DNA from: a virus
Length of the DNA stretch: 42,989 nt
Virus record (IMG/VR): IMGVR_UViG_3300042868_004485
Coordinates: 1-42,989 of that record
Strand: one strand, 5' to 3'
The notes under the pieces are model-generated. The model saw only the letters and a list, made by a program, of their open reading frames with translations. It was not told the DNA's origin and made no database searches. Shown piece by piece: positions 1 to 7,322 of this stretch (position 1 is the stretch's first letter; every line of letters starts with the position of its first letter). The position numbers were made by a program, and so were the translations under genes.

Positions 1-22
1 ACCTAGGTTCGTATATGCTCAC
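1..22 (-). CDS. 5' fragment of tail-completion gene
   Basis: The GTG start and first codons (MSIYEPR) of the tail-completion protein, whose full copy is at 42219-42635, are cut by the window edge. The GTG overlaps the TGA stop of the gp10-like gene, exactly as in the right-hand copy. This is a consequence of where the circle was opened, not a broken gene. Confidence 0.85.
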
Positions 23-376
23 GGTAGTACCTGCCTGATTGTGTCACGAACAATACGTGCCACATTGTCTTTCTGTTCTACCATTGCCTTGGTTAGGAAG
101 GGGTTACCGGGATACGCCACGATAGGTGCTTTGTGACCGTTATGCAGGAAGATGGCGTAATGGACGTCATTACCTACCCAGTTTGGTCCATGCGGATCAG
201 CAATGACTTCAGCTACAAACTTACTTACTTTACGCCCACGGATGCTTTGCACAAGTTTGCCAGATGCTATGTTTGTACCTGCGTGTCGTTTAGCACTCTG
301 CGCTACTTGTTGGGCGGCTGGTCGCAAGCCGGTAGAGACGCCACTCTTTATACTGAGTGACACTCCTCTAACGTTG
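1..376. repeat. Terminal direct repeat, left copy
   Basis: This stretch repeats at 42614-42989 with eight substitutions (left-copy positions 109, 121, 141, 160, 199, 286, 301 and 312/313) and no indels. It covers the start of the tail-completion gene and almost all of the gp10-like gene. Every difference is silent, since both copies encode the same residues. The late gene order continues logically across the join (gp10-like, then tail completion, then tail tube), so the repeat is best read as the overlap of a circular or circularly permuted genome assembled from two closely related variants. A true terminal duplication is the alternative. Confidence 0.9.
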
Positions 377-399
377 CTTGTGACTGTTACGTATTTCAT
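19..399 (-). CDS. HK97 gp10-like neck / head-tail joining protein
   Basis: This 126-residue protein has the pattern of the HK97-gp10 family: an N-terminal helix with many Ala/Gln (PAAQQVAQSAKRHAG), a central strand region (LVQSIRGRKV, AEVIADPHGPNWVGND), then the family-typical YAIFLHNGHKAPIVAYPGNPFL and a C-terminal helix (ARIVRDTIRQVLP). Family members sit in the neck between the head-closure protein and the tail. The ATG directly abuts the TAA of the upstream fibre gene. Its stop overlaps the GTG of the tail-completion gene across the contig join. In most siphoviruses this gene directly follows head closure, whereas here about 5.6 kb of membrane and fibre genes intervene. Confidence 0.8.
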   Translation of the reverse strand: MKYVTVTSNVRGVSLSIKSGVSTGLRPAAQQVAQSAKRHAGTNIASGKLVQSIRGRKVSKFVAEVIADPHGPNWVGNDVHYAIFLHNGHKAPIVAYPGNPFLTKAMVEQKDNVARIVRDTIRQVLP

Positions 400-1383
400 T
401 TATCCGCTACTTAACTGCACCAGGAATGGACCAAAGGTGGTTGTTACCGTATTCATTGTACGCTCTACAACGATTCTATATGTACCTGCTGTAGTAACAC
501 CTAGCGCTGTCCACGATAGGTTAGGTGTCCATCTGATTACACCACCGTCAGCATATGCAACCGTAGGCGTAATGTTATTGACTACCGCTGTACCAGCCTG
601 GTTCCTTACACGCATTACAAGTGTTGATCCACTAACCGATACGCTTCCACCGGATGAGTCAATAAGGACAATCTCGATGTTAGGAACAGTAGACAGGAAT
701 TGATTGACTTCCGTAATCAATCCTTCCGATGCGTTCTGCCTGATTAGGAACGGCCCTTGACGAAGCTGAATACGTGATGTGTCTGCACCAGTAGACACCT
801 TGGTGTCTAGGTAGTCACCAAAGGTCCCTGGTGTTGTGTGGTCAACTTTAAATTCATCCCATACTAACGTAGGAGTAGAATCAACCACGTTACGAGTCTC
901 GTTAATGACGCCACCAAATTCAGAAGCACTTGTGTAACCAGAGACCGAAGCTCCCCATACAGCAGTTGCTGTCTGCGCTGATGTCAGCCAAGAAGTCGCA
1001 GGGTCAAAGCCGGTCAACTGATACTCAAGCGATACTGGAGCCATACCAGATGCACCCTTGAGCATAACGACAGCGTGGTCTACGCCTGTGGCAAATACAG
1101 CATTAGGAATGTCAAAGCGATAGATGCCCGGCAGGTTGGTTGCGTCTACCTCAACCCATCCACCAGATGAATACGCACCGCTGACTGTTTGTGTGGCTAA
1201 TGTAATCTGTACTGCTGTACCACCTACTCCAGCAACTGGAGGTCGCACATAGTAAGCAGTGAAGCTCGCAGTATTGAAGGCAATACCCGTCTTACCGCCA
1301 CCTGTTGTACTTGCGCTATCCTGCACAAAGACATACTCGGAGCGGTTGGATGTGGCTTGCGCCTGTACGAATAACTTAGCCAC
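400..1383 (-). CDS. Fibre protein, C-terminal beta-sandwich part (paralogue of the 694-residue fibre C-half)
   Basis: This 327-residue protein is rich in Thr, Val, Ser and Gly and has no membrane segment. It aligns by eye to the C-terminal half of the gene at 2861-4945: shared elements include AYYVR, TQTxxGAxxSGG, LPGxYRxDxPNAxFAxG, a KGASG/RGASG element and a terminal TTTFGP strand. The YRxDxPNAxF pattern is common in phage tail-associated beta-sandwich modules (BppU-like). It starts with GTG 10 bases after a GGGGG run that can serve as ribosome binding site. It overlaps the preceding beta-helix gene by 8 bases. Its likely role is a trimeric fibre or receptor-binding part; the exact place on the virion is inferred. 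Confidence 0.6.
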   Translation of the reverse strand: MAKLFVQAQATSNRSEYVFVQDSASTTGGGKTGIAFNTASFTAYYVRPPVAGVGGTAVQITLATQTVSGAYSSGGWVEVDATNLPGIYRFDIPNAVFATGVDHAVVMLKGASGMAPVSLEYQLTGFDPATSWLTSAQTATAVWGASVSGYTSASEFGGVINETRNVVDSTPTLVWDEFKVDHTTPGTFGDYLDTKVSTGADTSRIQLRQGPFLIRQNASEGLITEVNQFLSTVPNIEIVLIDSSGGSVSVSGSTLVMRVRNQAGTAVVNNITPTVAYADGGVIRWTPNLSWTALGVTTAGTYRIVVERTMNTVTTTFGPFLVQLSSG

Positions 1384-2458
1384 GAATGCCCCCTGTCATG
1401 CCCGGATGCGTCAGCAGTCCGCCGCCGATTGTCTTGTATGTTCCTGCACCTGCATCTGGGTTTGGCCCAGTCCAAGCATTGCCGTAGAGGTCGGTAGCAG
1501 GTGCACCTGTGAGTGTTCCAAAGTTAGCATTTGGTGAGTTTAGGAACGATGTCAGTTGTGCAATGGTTGGCAATCCTTGTAATAGACTCTCGCCAATGTC
1601 CACGCCGATATCACCGACCGTAACACTTCCGGTGCCTACTGCCACGTTGCTTCGTGCGCTTGCTCCTAGCAGTCGATTGTAACTTTCAATGAGAGTTCCA
1701 AGAGTGCCACCGATGAGGTCATTAGAACAGTTTGCGGTTATACAGTTTGTGATTGTTGCAGGGAAAACCAGACTCTGACCACTTTGGTTAATTGCGAAGA
1801 GAGATACAAAGAATAAGCAGTTGAATACAGCGGTTTGACAAGACACTTGAACAACAGCCTGAGCGCAATGTCTAAATACAGAATTTTGGATTGATGTCGT
1901 ATCCTGTACACCACCACCAGTTAGTTGCAGTCCAATATTTCCACCGTGGAATATACATTGGTTAATTGTCAAACTCATAGCAGTTGATGCCGGACTGGTC
2001 ATAACAATTAAACTGCCGCTTGTATTACGATTGGAAAATGTGCACTTCTCAAATGTCCAGTTCTTCACTGTTGCAACATTTATTCCATATGGTGGATTGA
2101 ACTTAAAGTTTATGTTTGACCAATACATAAAATTCTTTGATGTTCCCGTAATCACGTGATTAGAGAACCCAGCGGCATTCAGTGCTGTGTTGTAGTTTGT
2201 GCAGATGACCTGCCCCGGTGTCACTCCCGGAAACTGTGTCGCTAAAGGGTCACCAGTTACGTAGGTGTTTGCTGTTGCACTAGTCATCAAAACATTAATA
2301 AGCGCAGAGTAGACACCCGGTGCAATGTAGACAGTATCACCGCTTGACATACCACTTGCACTAACTGCTTTAGCAACGGATGCCCACGCTTGGCCAGTGC
2401 CTGGACCAGTGCCTGTGTTGCTGTCGCTACCGTCTGTGCGAACGTAAAACGTAGCCAC
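1376..2458 (-). CDS. Right-handed beta-helix fibre/spike protein
   Basis: This 360-residue protein opens with FYVRTDGSDSNTGTG...AWASVAKAV...GDTVYIAPGVY, the usual entry of pectate-lyase-like parallel beta-helix proteins. It continues with short turns of the type NWTFEKCTF, LTINQCIFHGG and TSIQNSVFRHC, and ends GAPATDLYGNAWTGPNPDAGA. The same start, turns and end occur in the first half of the 694-residue protein at 2861-4945, so the two are paralogues. The GTG start overlaps the TAG of the preceding gene. Such folds act as receptor-binding or polysaccharide-degrading spikes; no catalytic residues could be assigned. Confidence 0.7.
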   Translation of the reverse strand: MATFYVRTDGSDSNTGTGPGTGQAWASVAKAVSASGMSSGDTVYIAPGVYSALINVLMTSATANTYVTGDPLATQFPGVTPGQVICTNYNTALNAAGFSNHVITGTSKNFMYWSNINFKFNPPYGINVATVKNWTFEKCTFSNRNTSGSLIVMTSPASTAMSLTINQCIFHGGNIGLQLTGGGVQDTTSIQNSVFRHCAQAVVQVSCQTAVFNCLFFVSLFAINQSGQSLVFPATITNCITANCSNDLIGGTLGTLIESYNRLLGASARSNVAVGTGSVTVGDIGVDIGESLLQGLPTIAQLTSFLNSPNANFGTLTGAPATDLYGNAWTGPNPDAGAGTYKTIGGGLLTHPGMTGGIRG

Positions 2459-2685
2459 TATTCAGCAGTCCCAGAAATGATTTCTTGTGCCATAATTACT
2501 GAGAACTGAGTGCTGTAGTTCTTCTGAAATTGTGCATCCTGTGTAGCCCACCATCCAAATATACTTGTACCACTTTCACCAAATGTACCAAGGATATTTC
2601 CATCATCATCAGTAATGTCACCAAATACAATCCAATCGCTAGGTGCATTAGGGTTAGGCTCTAAACGGTAGTTCTGGAGGTTCAC
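2458..2685 (-). CDS. Small fibre-cassette protein, copy 2
   Basis: This 75-residue protein of unknown fold contains SDWIVFGDITDDDGNILGTFG, then SIFGWWATQDAQFQKNYSTQFSVIMAQEII. The protein at 4945-5166 is a clear paralogue (DWRIFGDITDSDNNIIGTYG, SLFTWWLQQ, SYVIAQEIV). Each copy sits immediately upstream of a beta-helix fibre gene, which suggests a fixed partner role such as a fibre chaperone or attachment adaptor (inference). The GTG start overlaps the TGA of the preceding gene and GGAAGG lies upstream. The family is not recognised. Confidence 0.7.
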   Translation of the reverse strand: MNLQNYRLEPNPNAPSDWIVFGDITDDDGNILGTFGESGTSIFGWWATQDAQFQKNYSTQFSVIMAQEIISGTAE

Positions 2686-2864
2686 TTCTTGACCTTCCGC
2701 TTATCAATAGCAACCATCGCAAGGTCACGCAACTTCTCAAGGTCACCCACACTCATAAAGTCTAGATTGTCAGCAATCTGACTCAGAATCATAGCCTCAC
2801 CAAAAGGTATCTTGACTTCAGGGACGTTAGTAGTCTTCTTCAATAACTTACTTAGCCAGCTCAT
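2682..2864 (-). CDS. Small hypothetical protein
   Basis: This 60-residue protein has a basic amphipathic N-terminus (MSWLSKLLKKTT), a middle acidic helix (MSVGDLEKLRDLAMVAID) and a lysine-rich end. It overlaps the upstream 694-residue fibre gene and the downstream 75-residue gene by 4 bases each, so translation is coupled. It has no counterpart in the other fibre cassette. I do not recognise the family. Confidence 0.55.
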   Translation of the reverse strand: MSWLSKLLKKTTNVPEVKIPFGEAMILSQIADNLDFMSVGDLEKLRDLAMVAIDKRKVKK

Positions 2865-4945
2865 TGTGCTTGTACCCTTATCTGTAGTGGACCAAATGTT
2901 GTCGTCGTACCTGACACTGTTCGATCAATAAACAAACGATAGTTACCAACTGGACATCCGATAGCCAAGTAAGTGCCTGGACCTGTCCATCTAACGATTC
3001 CACCAGTACCGTATTCTACTGTTGGCGTACCAGTTTCTACCACAGTGCTGGCTACGTCTAAGATACGTAGTCCAAGCGTAGCACCCGTGACAGGTACTGA
3101 ATTGCCATCACCGTCTGTCAACTGCAACTCAAAGGAAGGTGTATCTGTTGTAAACACCTCAATGGTATCTACTGTTTCCGATCCTGTCTGCCGTAAGTCA
3201 AACGTACCAACGAACACGCGAGTAGATGCGCCACCAAGAAGGTTACTGTCAATGTAGTCCGTGCCGTTGTGAAGAAGAGCGCCTTTGAGCTCATCGGCTG
3301 CCGCTGTGCTGTTTACGACAGCATGTATGTTTGACTCAATATGGTTTGCAGTCCCAACGTTTACCAATCTATTATCTGCTACTGTCTTTAGTGTTCGTGC
3401 TCCAAACGTGGATGCTGTTACGTGCGATGTGTATGGTTCATCCCAGACCGCTGCGGCTGTCTGCGCTGCCGTCAAGCCACCACTTGAAAGTGTAACGGTC
3501 AAGACCGCGCCATTCGTGCCGCTTGCACCACGCACCACGATCGTGACATCAGATGCACCAGCGGCAAATGCGGCGTTAGGAACATCAAGCCGATACACGC
3601 CCGGCACGAGGGAGGACGATATCTCTGCAAAGCCACCAGAAGTCCACGCTCCTGTTGCTGTCTGCGTGACCAGCGTGATAGCCACCGGAGCCGCTTGGTT
3701 GCGGACGTAGTATGCCGCTAGACCAGTCGTGCTGAATGTCAACCCTGTAGCACCTAGGTAGAGCTCGATGCTTTGTGATGTGCTTGCTGGAGCGATTGTG
3801 ATTGTTGATGCGTTGCGCTCTGTTGGCACATATGCAGTGATGGATGACAGATTTCTGTATGTGACTGCTCCAGCGTCAGGTGTAGCTCCTGTCCACGCCA
3901 CACCAAACATATCGGTAGCAGGTGCACCAGAGGATACGCCGAATCCAGCGTTCACACTTCCAAACGTTGAACCAAAAGCATAAACAGAAGGCAGACCCAC
4001 CAGTGTTGTATATCCTAAATCAGTCCCATAAATACCGGCGGATGACGATGTCCCAGATGCTGTCACACCTGTTAGAGTAGCGTTTGGATATCGATTGTAT
4101 GTCTCAACCATTGCGCCTGATGTAGCGCAGTTTAAGAATCGACCAGCACCTAAATGCAAACAGTTTTTAATTTGAAATGGTGTTGTGTTATTCCATCCAT
4201 ACTCACATACGACTGTACCAACACCAGAACTTCCAGCGACAAATGTACAATTTGTCATACTTCCGCCTGTCGGGAATGTTGAACCAGCCGCTGGAGATGT
4301 ATACAGCGCATAAGGATATGTTTGATTATTTGGCACAAAAAATAAACAATCTGACCAACTTATACCTGCATCATAAGTGGTTGTATGTCTTGGATTATCA
4401 ATGAAGAAACAAGCAGCCGAATCAAAAATACATTTTGTTACAGTCAGATTTAAGGATGTTCCAGCAGTACCAGACATCGATATTGAGGCTGTTGTATTTG
4501 TAGGAGACCCTCCACCAGCCCTCATGCTTTGCGCGTAGCATTTATCAAACGTCCATCCATTACAGGTGGTGGCAATAATCACACGAATCTGATTTTGGAA
4601 AAAGATATTTGACCAGTAAAGGTTGTTTTTACTGGTTGCCGTTATAGGCGTACCTATAGACGTGCTTGATGTGTCACTACTAAAACCAGTAATACGAACT
4701 TCACCAGCTGCTACACCAGAGAACTGAGAAGCCGTCGGATCACCTGTAATGTAGGTTGTTGTGGAGTAAGTGCCACCAATAGTGACAGCCTCGCGATAAA
4801 CACCGGGAGCGATGTATAGCATGTCACCTGAGCCTATACCAGTGGCTCCGAGAGCCTTCTGTATAGTCTTCCACGCTTGACCAGATGCTGAACCAGTACC
4901 GGCGTTGCCATCATTGCCATCTGTTCTGACATAGTAAGTTGCCAT
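2861..4945 (-). CDS. Large fibre/spike protein: beta-helix fused to beta-sandwich
   Basis: This is a 694-residue protein with two halves. Residues 1 to about 360 form a parallel beta-helix module (YYVRTDGNDGNAGTG...GDMLYIAPGVYREAV, repeated short turns, closing GAPATDMFGVAWTGATPDAGA). Residues from about 375 form a Thr/Val-rich beta-sandwich module (AYYVRNQAAPV, PGVYRLDVPNAAFAAG, closing TTTFGPLQIRV). The halves match, respectively, the separate genes at 1376-2458 and 400-1383, so this gene is the fused form of a duplicated cassette. The TGATG overlap with the upstream 73-residue gene provides coupling, with GGAG as ribosome binding site. It is a candidate receptor-binding or depolymerase spike; the enzymatic function is unproven. 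Confidence 0.7.
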   Translation of the reverse strand: MATYYVRTDGNDGNAGTGSASGQAWKTIQKALGATGIGSGDMLYIAPGVYREAVTIGGTYSTTTYITGDPTASQFSGVAAGEVRITGFSSDTSSTSIGTPITATSKNNLYWSNIFFQNQIRVIIATTCNGWTFDKCYAQSMRAGGGSPTNTTASISMSGTAGTSLNLTVTKCIFDSAACFFIDNPRHTTTYDAGISWSDCLFFVPNNQTYPYALYTSPAAGSTFPTGGSMTNCTFVAGSSGVGTVVCEYGWNNTTPFQIKNCLHLGAGRFLNCATSGAMVETYNRYPNATLTGVTASGTSSSAGIYGTDLGYTTLVGLPSVYAFGSTFGSVNAGFGVSSGAPATDMFGVAWTGATPDAGAVTYRNLSSITAYVPTERNASTITIAPASTSQSIELYLGATGLTFSTTGLAAYYVRNQAAPVAITLVTQTATGAWTSGGFAEISSSLVPGVYRLDVPNAAFAAGASDVTIVVRGASGTNGAVLTVTLSSGGLTAAQTAAAVWDEPYTSHVTASTFGARTLKTVADNRLVNVGTANHIESNIHAVVNSTAAADELKGALLHNGTDYIDSNLLGGASTRVFVGTFDLRQTGSETVDTIEVFTTDTPSFELQLTDGDGNSVPVTGATLGLRILDVASTVVETGTPTVEYGTGGIVRWTGPGTYLAIGCPVGNYRLFIDRTVSGTTTTFGPLQIRVQAQ

Positions 4946-5166
4946 CAGTTAGCTCCAACGATTTCCTGTGCAATGACGTACGACATCTGAAGAACAAACC
5001 CGCGCTGTACTTCTTCCGACTGTTGAAGCCACCACGTAAACAAAGACGTGCCATCAACACCGTATGTGCCGATGATGTTATTGTCACTGTCGGTGATGTC
5101 ACCAAAGATACGCCAATCAGTGGATGGTGCAGGTTCCTTCACGACCGAGAAGTTTACAAAGTTCAT
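4945..5166 (-). CDS. Small fibre-cassette protein, copy 1
   Basis: This 73-residue protein is a paralogue of the one at 2458-2685: both have DWxxFGDITDxDxNIxGTxG, a tryptophan pair (FTWWLQQ) and a C-terminal VIAQEI helix. It lies directly upstream of the 694-residue fibre gene with a one-base stop/start overlap. The start has GGTGGGC just upstream and overlaps the previous gene by 4 bases. Its function is unknown; the conserved position suggests work with the adjacent fibre. Confidence 0.7.
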   Translation of the reverse strand: MNFVNFSVVKEPAPSTDWRIFGDITDSDNNIIGTYGVDGTSLFTWWLQQSEEVQRGFVLQMSYVIAQEIVGAN

Positions 5167-5417
5167 TTGCCCACCTTTAGTGCATTCATCTGCGTCCCGG
5201 AGAACGGCATCGTGAGGAACGCCAGCACACTACTTACCGCAGCGGAGACACCCGCCGCTACCGCCTTGCTGCCGTAGAGTGCCAGCACTGCGCCCAGCTC
5301 GGCAATGTCCTTCGCTTCGCTTGTCCTGATGCCATCACCGAACACGGAAGTAAAAGCAGCTACAAAAGCCACGATCACAACGACCACTAACCGCTTGATG
5401 CTTATCTGTAAATTCAT
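5163..5417 (-). CDS. Holin-like small membrane protein
   Basis: This 84-residue protein has two hydrophobic segments, about residues 9-27 (LVVVVIVAFVAAFTSVFG) and 43-70 (small-residue-rich, AVAAGVSAAVSSVLAFL), and a short basic tail. The size and topology fit two-TM holins, which form pores that release endolysin. The second segment resembles that of the 111-residue protein two genes upstream (RAGVPAVITAIIAFFI), so the pair may be holin and antiholin or duplicated holins. The endolysin candidate lies about 10 kb away on the other strand. Confidence 0.5.
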   Translation of the reverse strand: MNLQISIKRLVVVVIVAFVAAFTSVFGDGIRTSEAKDIAELGAVLALYGSKAVAAGVSAAVSSVLAFLTMPFSGTQMNALKVGK

Positions 5418-5641
5418 CTTGTGTTCATACGCCCTTCGATGTTCGACACACGGCTTTCTACTTTACCAAGCCGTGTTTCCATCTTTGCTGTATCTGACTT
5501 TATCTCTTGTGTGTCGCTACGCATATGACTCAACTGTTCATCCATACGGGCAAATCCCATTGCAGCTTGCACACCTGTCAACAAGATCGGAATCATTAAC
5601 GCCAACACCGCCACAATCAAATGCCAAACTTCAATATTCAT
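5414..5641 (-). CDS. Membrane-anchored coiled-coil protein (lysis cluster)
   Basis: This 75-residue protein has a single N-terminal membrane segment (about residues 5-28, WHLIVAVLALMIPILLTG) followed by a heptad-rich coiled coil (MDEQLSHMRSDTQEIKSDTAKM...RLGKVESRVSNIEGRM). This is the mirror arrangement of XhlA-type proteins and resembles small spanin-like or holin-accessory proteins. It overlaps both neighbours by 4 bases. A strong GGGGAAGGA lies upstream. A lysis role is inferred from the neighbours. Confidence 0.5.
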   Translation of the reverse strand: MNIEVWHLIVAVLALMIPILLTGVQAAMGFARMDEQLSHMRSDTQEIKSDTAKMETRLGKVESRVSNIEGRMNTR

Positions 5642-5973
5642 TGAACGTCCTTCCCCGCCGCCGTGTACCGGGAGAGTATCTGTGTCTCAATATCTTTACG
5701 TAGTTGTGTTTCTACTTCCGTAGTTACATCTCTTTTGAATGCAGGAAGGTTAGCGTCTTGTCGAATAAAGAATGCGATTATCGCCGTAATAACAGCAGGT
5801 ACACCTGCTCTCAATGCCTCAATGCTTGCAATACTAGCCACTTTGGCTACATGGCCGAACGTGCTATTATCGCTAATAGGCATGTTCTCCCATGCCGCAT
5901 TGAACGCAGGTAGAGCAGAAGCAAAGAAAGCCCCAACAATAACCCACCACAATCTACCGTAGGCAATGTTCAT
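5638..5973 (-). CDS. Holin-like membrane protein
   Basis: This 111-residue protein has hydrophobic segments near residues 9-27 (WWVIVGAFFASALPAFNAA) and 57-71 (VPAVITAIIAFFI) and a charged C-terminal helix (FKRDVTTEVETQLRKDIETQIL). The topology matches two-TM holins. It follows the head-closure gene with an ATGA overlap. It shares its second membrane segment pattern with the 84-residue protein at 5163-5417, so the two may be divergent duplicates. Confidence 0.45.
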   Translation of the reverse strand: MNIAYGRLWWVIVGAFFASALPAFNAAWENMPISDNSTFGHVAKVASIASIEALRAGVPAVITAIIAFFIRQDANLPAFKRDVTTEVETQLRKDIETQILSRYTAAGKDVQ

Positions 5974-6380
5974 GCTTTGCGTCTCTCAGCCTTGACGGTA
6001 ATAAAAATGGCGTCTGTTCGACCAGGGTCACTACCAGTAATAAGGTAGTCAACGTTGTTGACCCGTAATCTCTCGTACTGTGTAACCTGTGAATCAGCAG
6101 GAAGGATAATCTCTGCATCGTACAGAGGTTGTGTCTTCTTACCTGCAAACTCTTCGTTACGTGCCTGGCGTGGTAAACGCAAGCGGCAAGGGAATGTCTT
6201 GTATCCGCCTGGCGCCGGCACAAGTGTAAACTGTACGTTAGCGGATCCTATGCTTGTAGTAGGGCCAGTGTTTACCGGTCTTAGCGCATACGCCGTGTCA
6301 GTGAGCAGTCTAGCTTGCATCTGCACAGCCAAGTACTGAACAGCACGTTTACCCGGTGTAACTGGTATCACGGAACCCAC
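5970..6380 (-). CDS. Probable head-closure (neck) protein
   Basis: This 136-residue protein starts with GTG inside the 3' end of the connector gene. It has no membrane segment. Its beta-rich C-terminal half (AEIILPADSQVTQYERLRVNNVDYLITGSDPGRTDAIFITVKAERRK) is typical of head-closure / stopper proteins of the SPP1 gp16 kind, which seal the portal channel after packaging and form the tail-docking face. The assignment rests on that pattern plus its place directly after the connector; sequence identity to a named family was not established. Confidence 0.55.
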   Translation of the reverse strand: MGSVIPVTPGKRAVQYLAVQMQARLLTDTAYALRPVNTGPTTSIGSANVQFTLVPAPGGYKTFPCRLRLPRQARNEEFAGKKTQPLYDAEIILPADSQVTQYERLRVNNVDYLITGSDPGRTDAIFITVKAERRKA

Positions 6381-6844
6381 ATATCCATGAAGGTGTTAGA
6401 CATTCGCACACAGTGTGCATGTCTTTGTTGCAATTCAAGTTGCAACCATTCGTCACTAGTATTGATGTCGTTTACGCACTTCGCAGCCTTTAATGTCCAT
6501 GCTGCCTTTGCCATACCTGACAAGTCGTAGTTGTCAGATGGTGCGTCTCCTTCATCCTGCCAGTAACAAGTATTGTCAGTGACAACATAGCCCACCCTGC
6601 TTGCTCGCAAGGTAGGCCATGAAGGTTCAGTTGCTCCGGTAATGCCAGATTCTATACAACGGTAAAGTCTGTTACTGGTTGTTACACGGATGCGATAGTT
6701 GCCGTTAAAAGTGGTAGACGCAACCCAGTCGTTAGCAATCTTGTAACGGTTTACCAGCTGGACCAATTCGTCCGGTGATAAGACCGGATCAAGATTAGCG
6801 TCAGCGTATGTTGTCAACCAGTTGATTGCTTCTATTTGAGTCAC
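6368..6844 (-). CDS. Head-tail connector (adaptor) with inserted carbohydrate-binding-like module
   Basis: This is a 158-residue protein. The N-terminal helix (MTQIEAINWLTTYADANLDPVLSPDELVQLV) and C-terminal helices (GMAKAAWTLKAAKC...WLQLELQQRHAHCVRMSNTF) match the all-helical HK97 gp6/SPP1 gp15 connector layout. Between them sits about 60 residues with YRCIESGITGATEPSWPT ... VVTDNTCYWQDEG, a pattern frequent in small tail/chitin-binding-like beta modules of phages. It probably docks on the portal ring, with the module facing outward. It starts with GTG behind AGGCGG. Confidence 0.6.
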   Translation of the reverse strand: MTQIEAINWLTTYADANLDPVLSPDELVQLVNRYKIANDWVASTTFNGNYRIRVTTSNRLYRCIESGITGATEPSWPTLRASRVGYVVTDNTCYWQDEGDAPSDNYDLSGMAKAAWTLKAAKCVNDINTSDEWLQLELQQRHAHCVRMSNTFMDMWVP

Positions 6845-6858
6845 GTCTACCGCCTAAC

Positions 6859-7305
6859 TTACGATCCGCCGTTGAGGAAGATACCACCTTCGACAGTGGT
6901 TGCATCCTGCGTCACAGGAACCTGTGTTGCATTCCAGAGTTTTACATCAAGGAAGTCAACAGTAGCGTTCTGTGTTGCACGCGAAGTAACAATACGGAAG
7001 TAACGCTTCTTTGGCTTGTTAACCTCGAAGAAGATAATCTTGTTATCATCGGTGTCAGCAATAGTAACAGATCCACCAGTAACGTCTGTGAACGTAGTGT
7101 TGTCATCTGACCACTGAAGCTTTGCACTTGTAACAGCACCAGAGACAATTGCTCCAACTGCCATTTCAAAACAAATGTTGTTGAATCCAAGAACATCTGC
7201 GCTGTCGCTCGTAATAGCTGTAGAGCCAGCAGCCGCAACGAAGTTTGTACCGTCTGGCTTCATGCGGATGTGCTTGATCTCTTTTTGGATTTGGCGAAGA
7301 ACCAT
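6859..7305 (-). CDS. Probable capsid decoration / head structural protein
   Basis: This 148-residue beta-rich protein lacks Cys-rich, membrane or enzyme motifs. Strand-like stretches include ICFEMAVGAIVSGAVTSAKLQWSDD, KKRYFRIVTSRATQ and ATVDFLDVKLWNATQV. It follows the major capsid gene after a 45-base gap containing a stable hairpin, and it has a good AAGGATAA ribosome binding site. The position immediately after the capsid gene and the compact beta composition suggest a cement or decoration protein, but no named family was recognised. Confidence 0.5.
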   Translation of the reverse strand: MVLRQIQKEIKHIRMKPDGTNFVAAAGSTAITSDSADVLGFNNICFEMAVGAIVSGAVTSAKLQWSDDNTTFTDVTGGSVTIADTDDNKIIFFEVNKPKKRYFRIVTSRATQNATVDFLDVKLWNATQVPVTQDATTVEGGIFLNGGS

Positions 7306-7322
7306 AATCGTTATCCTTTCAT

